Shown in pieces: positions 1 through 6,682 of a stretch of 32,753 bases of DNA. The stretch spans positions 1-32,753 of the forward strand of contig NZ_JANZKV010000327.1 in the NCBI RefSeq assembly GCF_025060895.1, written 5' to 3'. This stretch comes from Stieleria sedimenti (GTDB taxonomy: Bacteria; Planctomycetota; Planctomycetia; Pirellulales; Pirellulaceae). A program made the position numbers and the translations under genes. Below the pieces are notes generated by a model. The model saw only the letters and a program-made list of their open reading frames with translations, made no database searches and had not been told where the DNA came from. Every line of letters starts with the position of its first letter. Positions within the stretch are counted from its first letter, which is position 1.

Positions 1-30
1 CATTGTTAGCGGTAGGGTGCGTGACCCGAA

Positions 31-302
31 TGGCACGGGCATAAGTGTTGGTGTGCAGGCTTTAGCCCAATACCGCTAAGTTAACATGAATGAGGGGGCC
101 CGGACGCTGGCGCGAACCGGCTGATGTCAAACGAATATCAGCCGTTTGGCGCGAGCCTACGGGCCCTCATCTGAAGAAACGACGCTTAACTTAGCGGTAT
201 TGGGCTTTAGCCGCCCACTGTCGCTGCGTCGCAGCGACCGGGAATCGCCTAAAGGCTAAACACCAACGGTTGCTGAATCCCTTGTTACGATTGCCCGTGC
301 CA
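31..302. repeat. Nested imperfect inverted repeat, MITE-like
   Basis: No gene is visible in 1-360. The outermost arms are TGGCACGGGCA at 31-41 and its exact complement at 292-302. Inside, GTTGGTGT at 47-54 pairs with ACACCAAC at 260-267, and a 27-bp arm at 58-84 pairs with 186-212 with 2 mismatches. The core at 100-162 is a further inverted pair whose right half (141-162) recurs at 32694-32715. A 19-nt palindrome sits at 220-238. Such nesting suggests a non-autonomous mobile or REP-like element. I see no target-site duplication and no transposase, so the element class is a guess. Confidence 0.55.
220..238. repeat. 9-bp perfect palindrome
   Basis: GTCGCTGCG and CGCAGCGAC flank a single central T. 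It lies inside the nested repeat region left of the first sulfatase gene. It could form a cruciform or hairpin, but no function can be assigned. Confidence 0.5.
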
Positions 303-341
303 TAGGTACCTGCCCCCTTTCTCGCTCGACCGAAGCAACCC

Positions 342-358
342 GTCAATTTAAGATTGAC
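342..358 (-). terminator. Possible weak terminator hairpin after sulfatase gene
   Basis: GTCAAT at 342-347 pairs with ATTGAC at 353-358 around a 5-nt loop, 6 bp beyond the stop codon of the minus-strand sulfatase. The stem is short and AT-rich and no U-tract follows, so termination here is uncertain. Confidence 0.3.
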
Positions 359-364
359 AAGGCA

Positions 365-1717
365 CTATTTGCCGTGGAATGTTTTCATTTCGCTGACCAA
401 CCGAGCGACCACCTCGGGATGCTGCCCGGCGATGTCATGCTGCTCACCGAGATCGGCCTCTAAATCAAATAACAACGGTGTGTCGTACGTGGTCATTGGA
501 CGTCGGCGACGTGTCACCGGGTCGGTGGGCAGGCTGCTTGCGACGTGAATTTTGTAGCGGCCGGAACGAAACGCGTTTTGATGATAGGCCCATGTCTGTC
601 GCGCGCTCGGCTTACCCGCGAGCAGGGTGGGACTGAGATCGGTCGAGATATAACCGGGCTTGTCAGAGGGTTCGCTGCCGCCGGTAAGTGACGCGAACGT
701 CGCGTACAGGTCCAAGTTCGCGCCGATGCCATCGATCGTGGCCGGCTTGATCGTTCCGGGCCAATGGAAAATCGTCGGAACCCGCTGGCCGCCCTCCCAA
801 GTCGTCGCTTTCTCGCCACGCAACGGTCCGGCCGTGCCGCCGTGCGGGCCGAAACACGACCAGGGGCCGTTGTCGCTGGTAAAGACGATCAGTGTTTCCT
901 TCTCGATCCCCAATCGACGAACCGTCTCGACGACTTGACCCACTGACCAATCGATTTCTTCGACCACATCGCCGAACCGGCCCCCGGCACTTCGGTTCTG
1001 AAATTCGGGTGACGCAAAGATCGGCGCGTGCGGCATGTTGTGGGCCAGATACAGAAAGAAGCGATTGTCTTTCTGTTGCTCGATCCATTTCACCGCTTCT
1101 TCGGTGTAACGGCGTGTGAGCAATTCCTGGTTGACCGGAAACTCGACCACCTCGCGGCCACGAATCAGCGGGACCGGAAACGAGAATTTATCGCAATTGT
1201 CGAACACCTCACGCGTTTGCTTTTTGCCCGGCGGGGGCGGCACGTCGTTGCTGCCCGGGGTGCCATAGTGATAATCGAAACCACATTCCAAGGGATGCAT
1301 CGGGTCGACGGTAAAGTCTTTGGGGTAACCTGCCAGGTGCCATTTGCCAAGAATGGCCGTCGCATAAGCTTGCCGTTTGAGCATCGCCGGCATCAAGGCG
1401 CCGCGATCGTCCTTCAGTCCGTTCGTCTGGCGAGGAATGAACACGGGATGTCGTCCGCTCATCAGCCCTTTTCGGCTCGGCACACAGGTTGAACCGGAAG
1501 AATAAAAGTTCGTCCAACGCTGGCCTTCGGCGGCAAGTCGATCGAGATGTGGTGTCTTGTGCTGGGTGTTTCCATAGCACGCCAGATCACCGTAGCCCAT
1601 GTCGTCGACGAAGATCAAAACGACATTGGGTGCCGATGGGGCGGCGTGCAAAGCTGATGAAAACAACGCGGTCACGGACAACAGCATCAAACTCAGCAGG
1701 GCAAATCGATCGTTCAT
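365..1717 (-). CDS. Sulfatase, formylglycine-dependent (Cys type)
   Basis: This encodes a 450-residue sulfatase that would hydrolyse sulfate esters, probably of polysaccharides, outside the cytoplasm. From the ATG at 1717 there is a signal peptide (about residues 1-25, ending ALHA). NVVLIFVDDMGYGD follows at 31-44, holding the paired Asp metal ligands (38-39). The signature CVPSR has its Cys at residue 78, the residue oxidised to formylglycine by a maturase. A GKWH motif and FTSDNGP follow, as expected for alkaline-phosphatase-fold sulfatases. The frame stays open 39 codons upstream, but that extension lacks signal character, so the ATG at 1717 is preferred. It is the last gene of a minus-strand group, 123 bp after the Tm-1-type gene. 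Substrate cannot be told from sequence alone. Confidence 0.93.
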   Translation of the reverse strand: MNDRFALLSLMLLSVTALFSSALHAAPSAPNVVLIFVDDMGYGDLACYGNTQHKTPHLDRLAAEGQRWTNFYSSGSTCVPSRKGLMSGRHPVFIPRQTNGLKDDRGALMPAMLKRQAYATAILGKWHLAGYPKDFTVDPMHPLECGFDYHYGTPGSNDVPPPPGKKQTREVFDNCDKFSFPVPLIRGREVVEFPVNQELLTRRYTEEAVKWIEQQKDNRFFLYLAHNMPHAPIFASPEFQNRSAGGRFGDVVEEIDWSVGQVVETVRRLGIEKETLIVFTSDNGPWSCFGPHGGTAGPLRGEKATTWEGGQRVPTIFHWPGTIKPATIDGIGANLDLYATFASLTGGSEPSDKPGYISTDLSPTLLAGKPSARQTWAYHQNAFRSGRYKIHVASSLPTDPVTRRRRPMTTYDTPLLFDLEADLGEQHDIAGQHPEVVARLVSEMKTFHGK

Positions 1718-1840
1718 GGTTGCGGCAGAAATGGGTGGGGAAGAAAAACGCTTGCGGAAAGGAGAATGAACGCGGCGGGGGGGCAGCCATCGTAGCCCAT
1801 TGCCACCAGCGGTGCACGATTCGTTCGGTCGCAACCATCG

Positions 1841-3034
1841 CTAGCGGTTCGCCAACAGACGCAACAACTCGTTGGCCGCGGCCGAGGCGAACGCGTTGTC
1901 GTTGATTTCACACTCGATTCGAACGACCGGCTTGCGGGTCTTGCCAATCGCTTCAAACAGGGCTGCATCGGCAGCGGGGTCGTGAAACGGCTGCCCTGGG
2001 GCGCTGATCACGCTGATCGCCTTGGTCGGGATCATCACGGTCACGTTGTCGCCATAGCGGTCCACCTGTTCGGCGAGGGTGCGTCCCAGTCGCGCCGATT
2101 CCTCCGCAGTCGTTCGGACCAAAGTGTTGTCGGGATTGTGTTCGTAGATCAGTCGCGACCGGTAGTGGTCCGGGACGGTACTGCGGGGTCCGAAGTTGGC
2201 CATGTCCAAACATCCCGGGGCGATGACGGTCGGCAATCCCGCTGTTCCCGCAGCTTCCAGCCGGTTCGGTCCGGCAGACATGATGCCACCCAGCAATTCA
2301 TCGGCCAGCTCGGTCGTCGTGATGTCCAGCACGCCCGCAACCATCCCGCTGGCGATCAGATCTTCCATGGCCCGTCCACCGATACCGGTCGCATGAAACA
2401 CCAACACCTCGTAGCCGGCATTTTCAAGAATCGGTTTTGCAATCTCGATGCACTTGGTGGTGTTGCCGAACATGCTGGCGACGATGATCGGATTCGCCGC
2501 GTCCGACTCGACTTCCGCTTGGACCATGCCGCAGATCGCGCCCACCGCGCGAGTGAACACGAGTTGCGAAATGCGGTTCAGCCCCGCGACATCAACGACG
2601 CTGGGCATCATCACAATGTCTTTGGTGCCGATGTAAGCAGACGTGTCTCCGCTGGCGACGGTCGAGACCATCAGCTTGGGGAAGCCGATCGGTAAGGCAC
2701 GCATTGCGGCAGTCGCGATCGACGTGCCGCCGCCTCCGCCAAGCGAGAGGACGGCGTCGATCCGCCCTGCCGCCGCCAAGCTCGGCAACAACGCCGCCGC
2801 AGCGCGCCCCATCAACGCCACACAAGCACCCCGGTCGCCGGCGATCGGTTTCAAGTCCGCGTCGATGCTCGCCAGCAACTCGTCGCGTGTGACATCGGGT
2901 GTGATGCGAGGCGGCTTGCCCGTCCCCACGTCGATGGTCAAAACGGCGAAACCTTGGTCACGAATTTTCTGGGCAACAAACCCCAACTCGTCGCCTTTGG
3001 TGTCATACGTCCCGAGTACCGCAATCGTCTTCAT
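1841..3034 (-). CDS. Tm-1-like ATP-binding domain protein (UPF0261)
   Basis: This is a 397-residue soluble protein of the UPF0261/Tm-1-like family. It begins MKTIAVLGTYDTKGDE, the usual opening of the family, and has a glycine-rich stretch LSLGGGGGTS at about 97-105 followed by STVASGDTSAYIG near 124-136. Homologues bind ATP; the bacterial substrate and reaction are not known to me. Its ATG overlaps the stop of the upstream PEP-hydrolase-like gene by 4 bp (ATGA), so the two are almost certainly co-translated. In the tomato virus-resistance protein Tm-1 the same two domains form one polypeptide in the same order as these proteins would fuse (UPF0261 N-terminal). Length is complete and no disruption is seen. 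Confidence 0.9.
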   Translation of the reverse strand: MKTIAVLGTYDTKGDELGFVAQKIRDQGFAVLTIDVGTGKPPRITPDVTRDELLASIDADLKPIAGDRGACVALMGRAAAALLPSLAAAGRIDAVLSLGGGGGTSIATAAMRALPIGFPKLMVSTVASGDTSAYIGTKDIVMMPSVVDVAGLNRISQLVFTRAVGAICGMVQAEVESDAANPIIVASMFGNTTKCIEIAKPILENAGYEVLVFHATGIGGRAMEDLIASGMVAGVLDITTTELADELLGGIMSAGPNRLEAAGTAGLPTVIAPGCLDMANFGPRSTVPDHYRSRLIYEHNPDNTLVRTTAEESARLGRTLAEQVDRYGDNVTVMIPTKAISVISAPGQPFHDPAADAALFEAIGKTRKPVVRIECEINDNAFASAAANELLRLLANR

Positions 3035-3897
3035 CGCGAACGCACCGGAATCTGCTTGAATTCACGCGTCAGTTTCAACAACGATTGCTCAAAGGCCATG
3101 CGTTCCAAGCTGCTCGCGCCGACGAAGCCGACCGTATCGGTGTGTTGGTTGATGTAAGCGGCGTCTTCGGGTCCACAAATCGGACCACCATGAGAAAGCA
3201 AGAAGATGTCGTCACGCACACTTTTTGCGGCATCACAAACCTCTTGCGTGCGTTCGGCAGCGTCTTCGATCGTACAACTGGCATCGGTGACGCCGATGCT
3301 GCCTCCGATCGTCGTTCCGACGTGGGCAATGATTGCGTCGGCCCCCGCCTTGGCCATCGCCTCGGACTCTTCGGCCGTGGCGACATAAACGATGCTGAAC
3401 AGGTCCATTTGGCGAGCCAAAGCGACCATTTCGACCTCATGGGAAAAGCTCATCCCGGTTTCCTCCAACACCTGCCGAAAGTTACCGTCGACGATGGCGT
3501 GGGTCGGAAAGTTGTTGACGCCTGAAAAGCCCATCTCTTTGACTTTGCCCAACCAATGCCACATCCGCCGTCGTGGGTCGGAGGCATGGACACCACAGAT
3601 GACCGGTGTTTCTTTGACGATCGGCAGCACTTCGTACTCGCCGATCTCCATCGCCACGGCGTTGGCGTCACTGTAGGCCATCAAGCCGGCGGTGCTGCCA
3701 TGACCGGCCATTCGGAAACGGCCGGAGTTGTAAATGATGATCAGATCCGCGCCGCCCTGCTCAAGAAACTTGGCGCTGATGCCGATGCCGGCGCCCGCGG
3801 CGAGAATCGATTCGCCCCGGTCAAGGGTCGCACGCAATCGTGCCACCACCTCTTCGCGTGTGTACGGGTTTCCTGTTCCAGTCCACGGGTTTGGCAT
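3031..3897 (-). CDS. Phosphoenolpyruvate hydrolase-like TIM-barrel protein
   Basis: This encodes 288 residues from the ATG at 3897 (MPNPWTG), which is preceded by a GAAAGAG-like ribosome binding site. An in-frame extension to 3999 is possible but looks non-coding. The sequence matches the PEP_hydrolase/TIM-barrel family that forms the C-terminal half of Tm-1: GAGIGISAKFLEQGGADLI near the start, then YNSGRFRMAGHGS, VHASDP, and late LLSHGGPI with GFVGASS. The family name comes from weak similarity to PEP hydrolases and the catalytic role is not settled. It is the upstream partner of the Tm-1-like gene with a 4-bp ATGA overlap, which suggests a stoichiometric complex or consecutive steps. A sulfatase gene on the same strand lies 169 bp upstream. 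Confidence 0.88.
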   Translation of the reverse strand: MPNPWTGTGNPYTREEVVARLRATLDRGESILAAGAGIGISAKFLEQGGADLIIIYNSGRFRMAGHGSTAGLMAYSDANAVAMEIGEYEVLPIVKETPVICGVHASDPRRRMWHWLGKVKEMGFSGVNNFPTHAIVDGNFRQVLEETGMSFSHEVEMVALARQMDLFSIVYVATAEESEAMAKAGADAIIAHVGTTIGGSIGVTDASCTIEDAAERTQEVCDAAKSVRDDIFLLSHGGPICGPEDAAYINQHTDTVGFVGASSLERMAFEQSLLKLTREFKQIPVRSR

Positions 3898-3974
3898 TGC
3901 ACAAGCTCTTTCAATAGGGCGCCGAAATTCATCAGGTTGACCAGGTCCGATAGGATAACGCAAACGAATCCGTT

Positions 3975-3988
3975 CATCGCAAGCGATG
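3975..3988. repeat. Short palindrome upstream of the PEP-hydrolase-like gene
   Basis: CATCGCAAGCGATG has 6-bp arms around AA. It sits 78 bp upstream of the ATG at 3897, in a 169-bp gap between genes. It could be an operator or chance; there is no second copy to support a regulatory reading. Confidence 0.2.
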
Positions 3989-4066
3989 GCGCGTCGCACC
4001 TGCGTGTGTCATGGTATTGCGTGTCCGAACCGCAAGCCTCGTCTGTTTCTGCGAGCCGACGGTGCC

Positions 4067-5557
4067 TTAACGCTCGTCGTAGATGTTCATCGGAAAATCG
4101 GGCTCGAACGTGCGGTCATTGATGAACGCGAGCTCGAGCCGTCTGACGATTTCCGGATGCGACTTGGCCAGATCATTGGTTTCAGCCGGGTCGTCTGCGA
4201 GGTTGTAGAGTTCCCAATCGGCCGCTTGTTTTTGGTTGATGTTGCGGCGAATGGCTTTCCAATCTCCGTCCCGCACCGCAACGATTCCGCCATATCCGTT
4301 GAAATTCCAAATCAAGGGTTTGGTGCGTTGCGTTTCGTTTCCCTGAATCAAACCGACCAAGCTGACGCCGTCGAGAATTTGTTGCTCGGGCAGCTTGCCG
4401 CCGGCGATCTCGGCCAACGTGGGAAACCAGTCCGGGAAGTACGACGGGAAATCATTTTCACTGCCTGGGGCAACCTGACCGGGCCAGCGGACCAGGCATG
4501 GGATGCGAATGCCACCCTCGTAGCAGCTTCCTTTGTAACCCTTCAATCCGCCGTTGGAATGGAAGAACGTGCAGGCCGCTCCACCGACATGAAATTCGGG
4601 ATTGCGGCTGCCGTGTGTCGGACCGTTGTCGGAAGTGAAAATCACGACCGTGTTTTCGGTCAATCCGTGTTTGTCCAATTGATCCAAAATGGTCCCAACG
4701 TGTTCATCCAGATCGGAGATCATCGCAGCGTATGCGGCCCTCGGTCGCGGGTGTGGCAGGTAACCGTTCTCGCCTCGATAGGGTCCGTGTTGGTCGTCCC
4801 ACTCCGTCGGATACTTGTCGATCCATTCTTGGGGTGGTTGCATGGCGACGTGCGGTTCGACGAACGGGCAATAGAGGAAGAACGGATTGTCTTTATTCTT
4901 GTCCAGAAACTTGACCGCCTCCTGCAGGATCAAATCCGGTGCATACGTTTCCGCCCGATAGTCATCCGCGACCACTTCTCCGTCCGGTTTGCGGTCGTGG
5001 CCGGGGATCGGGTACTTGTTGATCAGAACTTCTTTTTCGTCGTCGTCTAAGAACGGAGGAAAATAGCTGTGTGCGTTGCGTTGGCAGTTGTAACCGAAGT
5101 AGCGATCAAAACCCTGTTTGATCGGTGAACCGGTGGTATTGGACGGCCCCAGCCCCCATTTGCCGAAGGCGCCGGTCGCATAGCCGGCCTCCTGCAACAC
5201 TTCGGCGATCGTGACGATCTGTTCAGTGATCGGAAATTGACCGGGATAGATTCGCCCGTTGCCGGAATCACGGTTGGTTCGGATCTCGGCATGCCCCAAA
5301 TGCTGGCCGGTCATCAGGGTGCAACGCGCCGGAGCACAGACCGGCGCGCCGGTGTAGTGTTGCAGGAACCGCATCCCGTCTTTCGCGAGCCGGTCGATGT
5401 TGGGTGTGCGAATCTTTTCTTGGCCGTAGCATCCGAGTTCACCATAGCCGAGATCATCCGCCAAGATAAAAACAATGTTGGGGGTTTTGGCCAGGCCAAC
5501 TCGCGGGATACCGACAGTCAGGACAGTGGCGGTGATTAACAGGAATAAAAGACGCAT
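4067..5557 (-). CDS. Arylsulfatase-type sulfatase, Cys type
   Basis: This is a 496-residue sulfatase counted from the ATG at 5557, where a GGA lies 10 nt upstream. An ATG three codons earlier (5566) has the GGA only 2 nt away and is less likely. A signal peptide covers about residues 1-23 (MRLLFLLITATVL, ending VGLA). NIVFILADDLGYGELGCYG holds the metal-binding Asp pair (34-35), and CAPAR has the formylglycine Cys at residue 74. GKWGLG, FTSDNGPTH and VRWPG blocks follow. The motif is the CxPxR form with Ala in the usual Ser position. The resemblance is to the arylsulfatase A group, unlike the shorter sulfatase at 365-1717. Sulfate would be released in the periplasm or outside the cell. Its start faces the PilZ-like gene across about 270 bp. 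Confidence 0.93.
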   Translation of the reverse strand: MRLLFLLITATVLTVGIPRVGLAKTPNIVFILADDLGYGELGCYGQEKIRTPNIDRLAKDGMRFLQHYTGAPVCAPARCTLMTGQHLGHAEIRTNRDSGNGRIYPGQFPITEQIVTIAEVLQEAGYATGAFGKWGLGPSNTTGSPIKQGFDRYFGYNCQRNAHSYFPPFLDDDEKEVLINKYPIPGHDRKPDGEVVADDYRAETYAPDLILQEAVKFLDKNKDNPFFLYCPFVEPHVAMQPPQEWIDKYPTEWDDQHGPYRGENGYLPHPRPRAAYAAMISDLDEHVGTILDQLDKHGLTENTVVIFTSDNGPTHGSRNPEFHVGGAACTFFHSNGGLKGYKGSCYEGGIRIPCLVRWPGQVAPGSENDFPSYFPDWFPTLAEIAGGKLPEQQILDGVSLVGLIQGNETQRTKPLIWNFNGYGGIVAVRDGDWKAIRRNINQKQAADWELYNLADDPAETNDLAKSHPEIVRRLELAFINDRTFEPDFPMNIYDER

Positions 5558-5824
5558 AGTGGGCATTTCCAGGGCGTTGCACAGCAGGGACGGTACGGAT
5601 CGGCGGGACCCAAAACCAAGTTGCGGATTTGGACCGGTCGCATCCGAAGCAGTGTAACGGATCCACGGCGTGAATTGCCCTGGGGCATCTCTTCAACCGT
5701 CAAGATCGTCCGATGATATCACGGCCATTGCGTCGGCGAATGAGTTCTCGAACGTGCCCCGGGCATCATCATTCATGCAAGCTAGAGTTCCCTCGGTCAC
5801 CTCTTGTCTCGACAGTGCAAAATC
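5558..5824. promoter_or_regulatory. Divergent intergenic region, promoters expected
   Basis: This 267-bp gap separates the divergently transcribed sulfatase (minus) and PilZ-like gene (plus), so promoters for both are expected here. I do not recognise a convincing -35/-10 pair or operator. This is an inference from gene orientation only. Confidence 0.3.
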
Positions 5825-6583
5825 ATGCCCAACGTTGCATCACCTTCAACCACAAACTCCGGAGCTTCCGGGGCACATCCTCCCGCAGTGCCATCAGCAG
5901 AGAAACCGAAACACAAACTGCCGGTCACTCCAACGGTCGACGATGACCGCTACGAACCTCGTTTTCAAGTGATCGGCGGCCAAGATGTTCGCGACATCCA
6001 ATGTCGGCTTTTGGTTCATGCTCCGCTGGGAGGCGACGATCAAATTCCCTGCCAGATTGTGGATCTGAACTCCAGCGGTTGCGCGATTCGCTATCGGCAA
6101 ACCCGGTCGCTGTTCAAATCAACGACGTTGGAAATTCGCAATCTCGCGGCACACGACACCTTGCAAATGCTCGCCCGGGTTTGCTGGTCTCGTCAATCCG
6201 GACTCGATCAATACGCCAGCGGTTTGTATTTTCGCCGTTCGCTCCCCGATGACTTCATTTCCGCTGGCATCCACGCCGGCCAACTCAGTCGCCGAACGGC
6301 ACGACGCGAATCGGTCGACGTCGCGGTCACCATCCGGCAGTGCCAACCCCAAAACCGCAGCAAGGGTCGAATCGTTTCGACCAGCCGCAGCGGACTACAA
6401 ATCATCGGCTCGGAGGAATGTGTGATCGGCACACGACTGATGCTGCAACTCGCTGATGGCAACGCCGTCGTCGGTACAAGCGTTTGGAGTTCGCGGCGAG
6501 GGTCGCAGTACGCCTCCGGGATTGCGTTCACGCACGCCGGCACCGGGCGTCAGTTCCACAACGCCGTCCTTCAGCTTTCATAG
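5825..6583 (+). CDS. Tandem PilZ-like domain protein, putative c-di-GMP effector
   Basis: This encodes 252 residues from the ATG at 5825; the frame stays open to a TTG at 5804. After a Pro/Thr-rich N-terminus (1-40) two similar halves are seen. The first (about 44-150) has the block DLNSSG at 80-85. The second (about 156-250) has RRTARR at 156-161 followed by STSRSG at 185-190. The PilZ consensus is RxxxR then (D/N)xSxxG: the second half keeps the arginines but has Ser in the first position of the second motif, and the first half has Asn where Ser is usual. I therefore read it as a tandem, partly degenerate PilZ protein. No signal peptide or membrane segment is seen. It converges on a GGDEF enzyme gene, which fits a c-di-GMP role. 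Binding is not certain. Confidence 0.7.
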   Translation: MPNVASPSTTNSGASGAHPPAVPSAEKPKHKLPVTPTVDDDRYEPRFQVIGGQDVRDIQCRLLVHAPLGGDDQIPCQIVDLNSSGCAIRYRQTRSLFKSTTLEIRNLAAHDTLQMLARVCWSRQSGLDQYASGLYFRRSLPDDFISAGIHAGQLSRRTARRESVDVAVTIRQCQPQNRSKGRIVSTSRSGLQIIGSEECVIGTRLMLQLADGNAVVGTSVWSSRRGSQYASGIAFTHAGTGRQFHNAVLQLS

Positions 6584-6595
6584 GCCATCCGGCAA

Positions 6596-6663
6596 AGTGG
6601 CGTAAGCTTCCAGCTTGCGGTCTCGTTTCACTCGTGAAACGCAAGCTGAAAGCTTACGCCACT
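6596..6663. terminator. 24-bp inverted repeat between convergent genes, likely bidirectional terminator
   Basis: The arm at 6596-6619 (starting AGTGGCGTAAGC) pairs with 6640-6663 with one mismatch in 24. The loop holds a second palindrome, GTTTCACTCGTGAAAC, at 6625-6640. It lies 12 bp after the PilZ stop and 19 bp beyond the stop of the facing GGDEF gene, so both transcripts would run into it. Copies with a related core lie at 16638-16699 and 32613-32636. Confidence 0.75.
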
Positions 6664-6682
6664 GCTAATCCTTGACAACGTC

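Noticed and set aside
3986-5050. A 354-codon plus-strand open frame opposite the second sulfatase
   Set aside because: It is the antisense shadow of a gene with clear sulfatase motifs, and its translation shows no domain. Long antisense frames are common in GC-rich codon-biased DNA.
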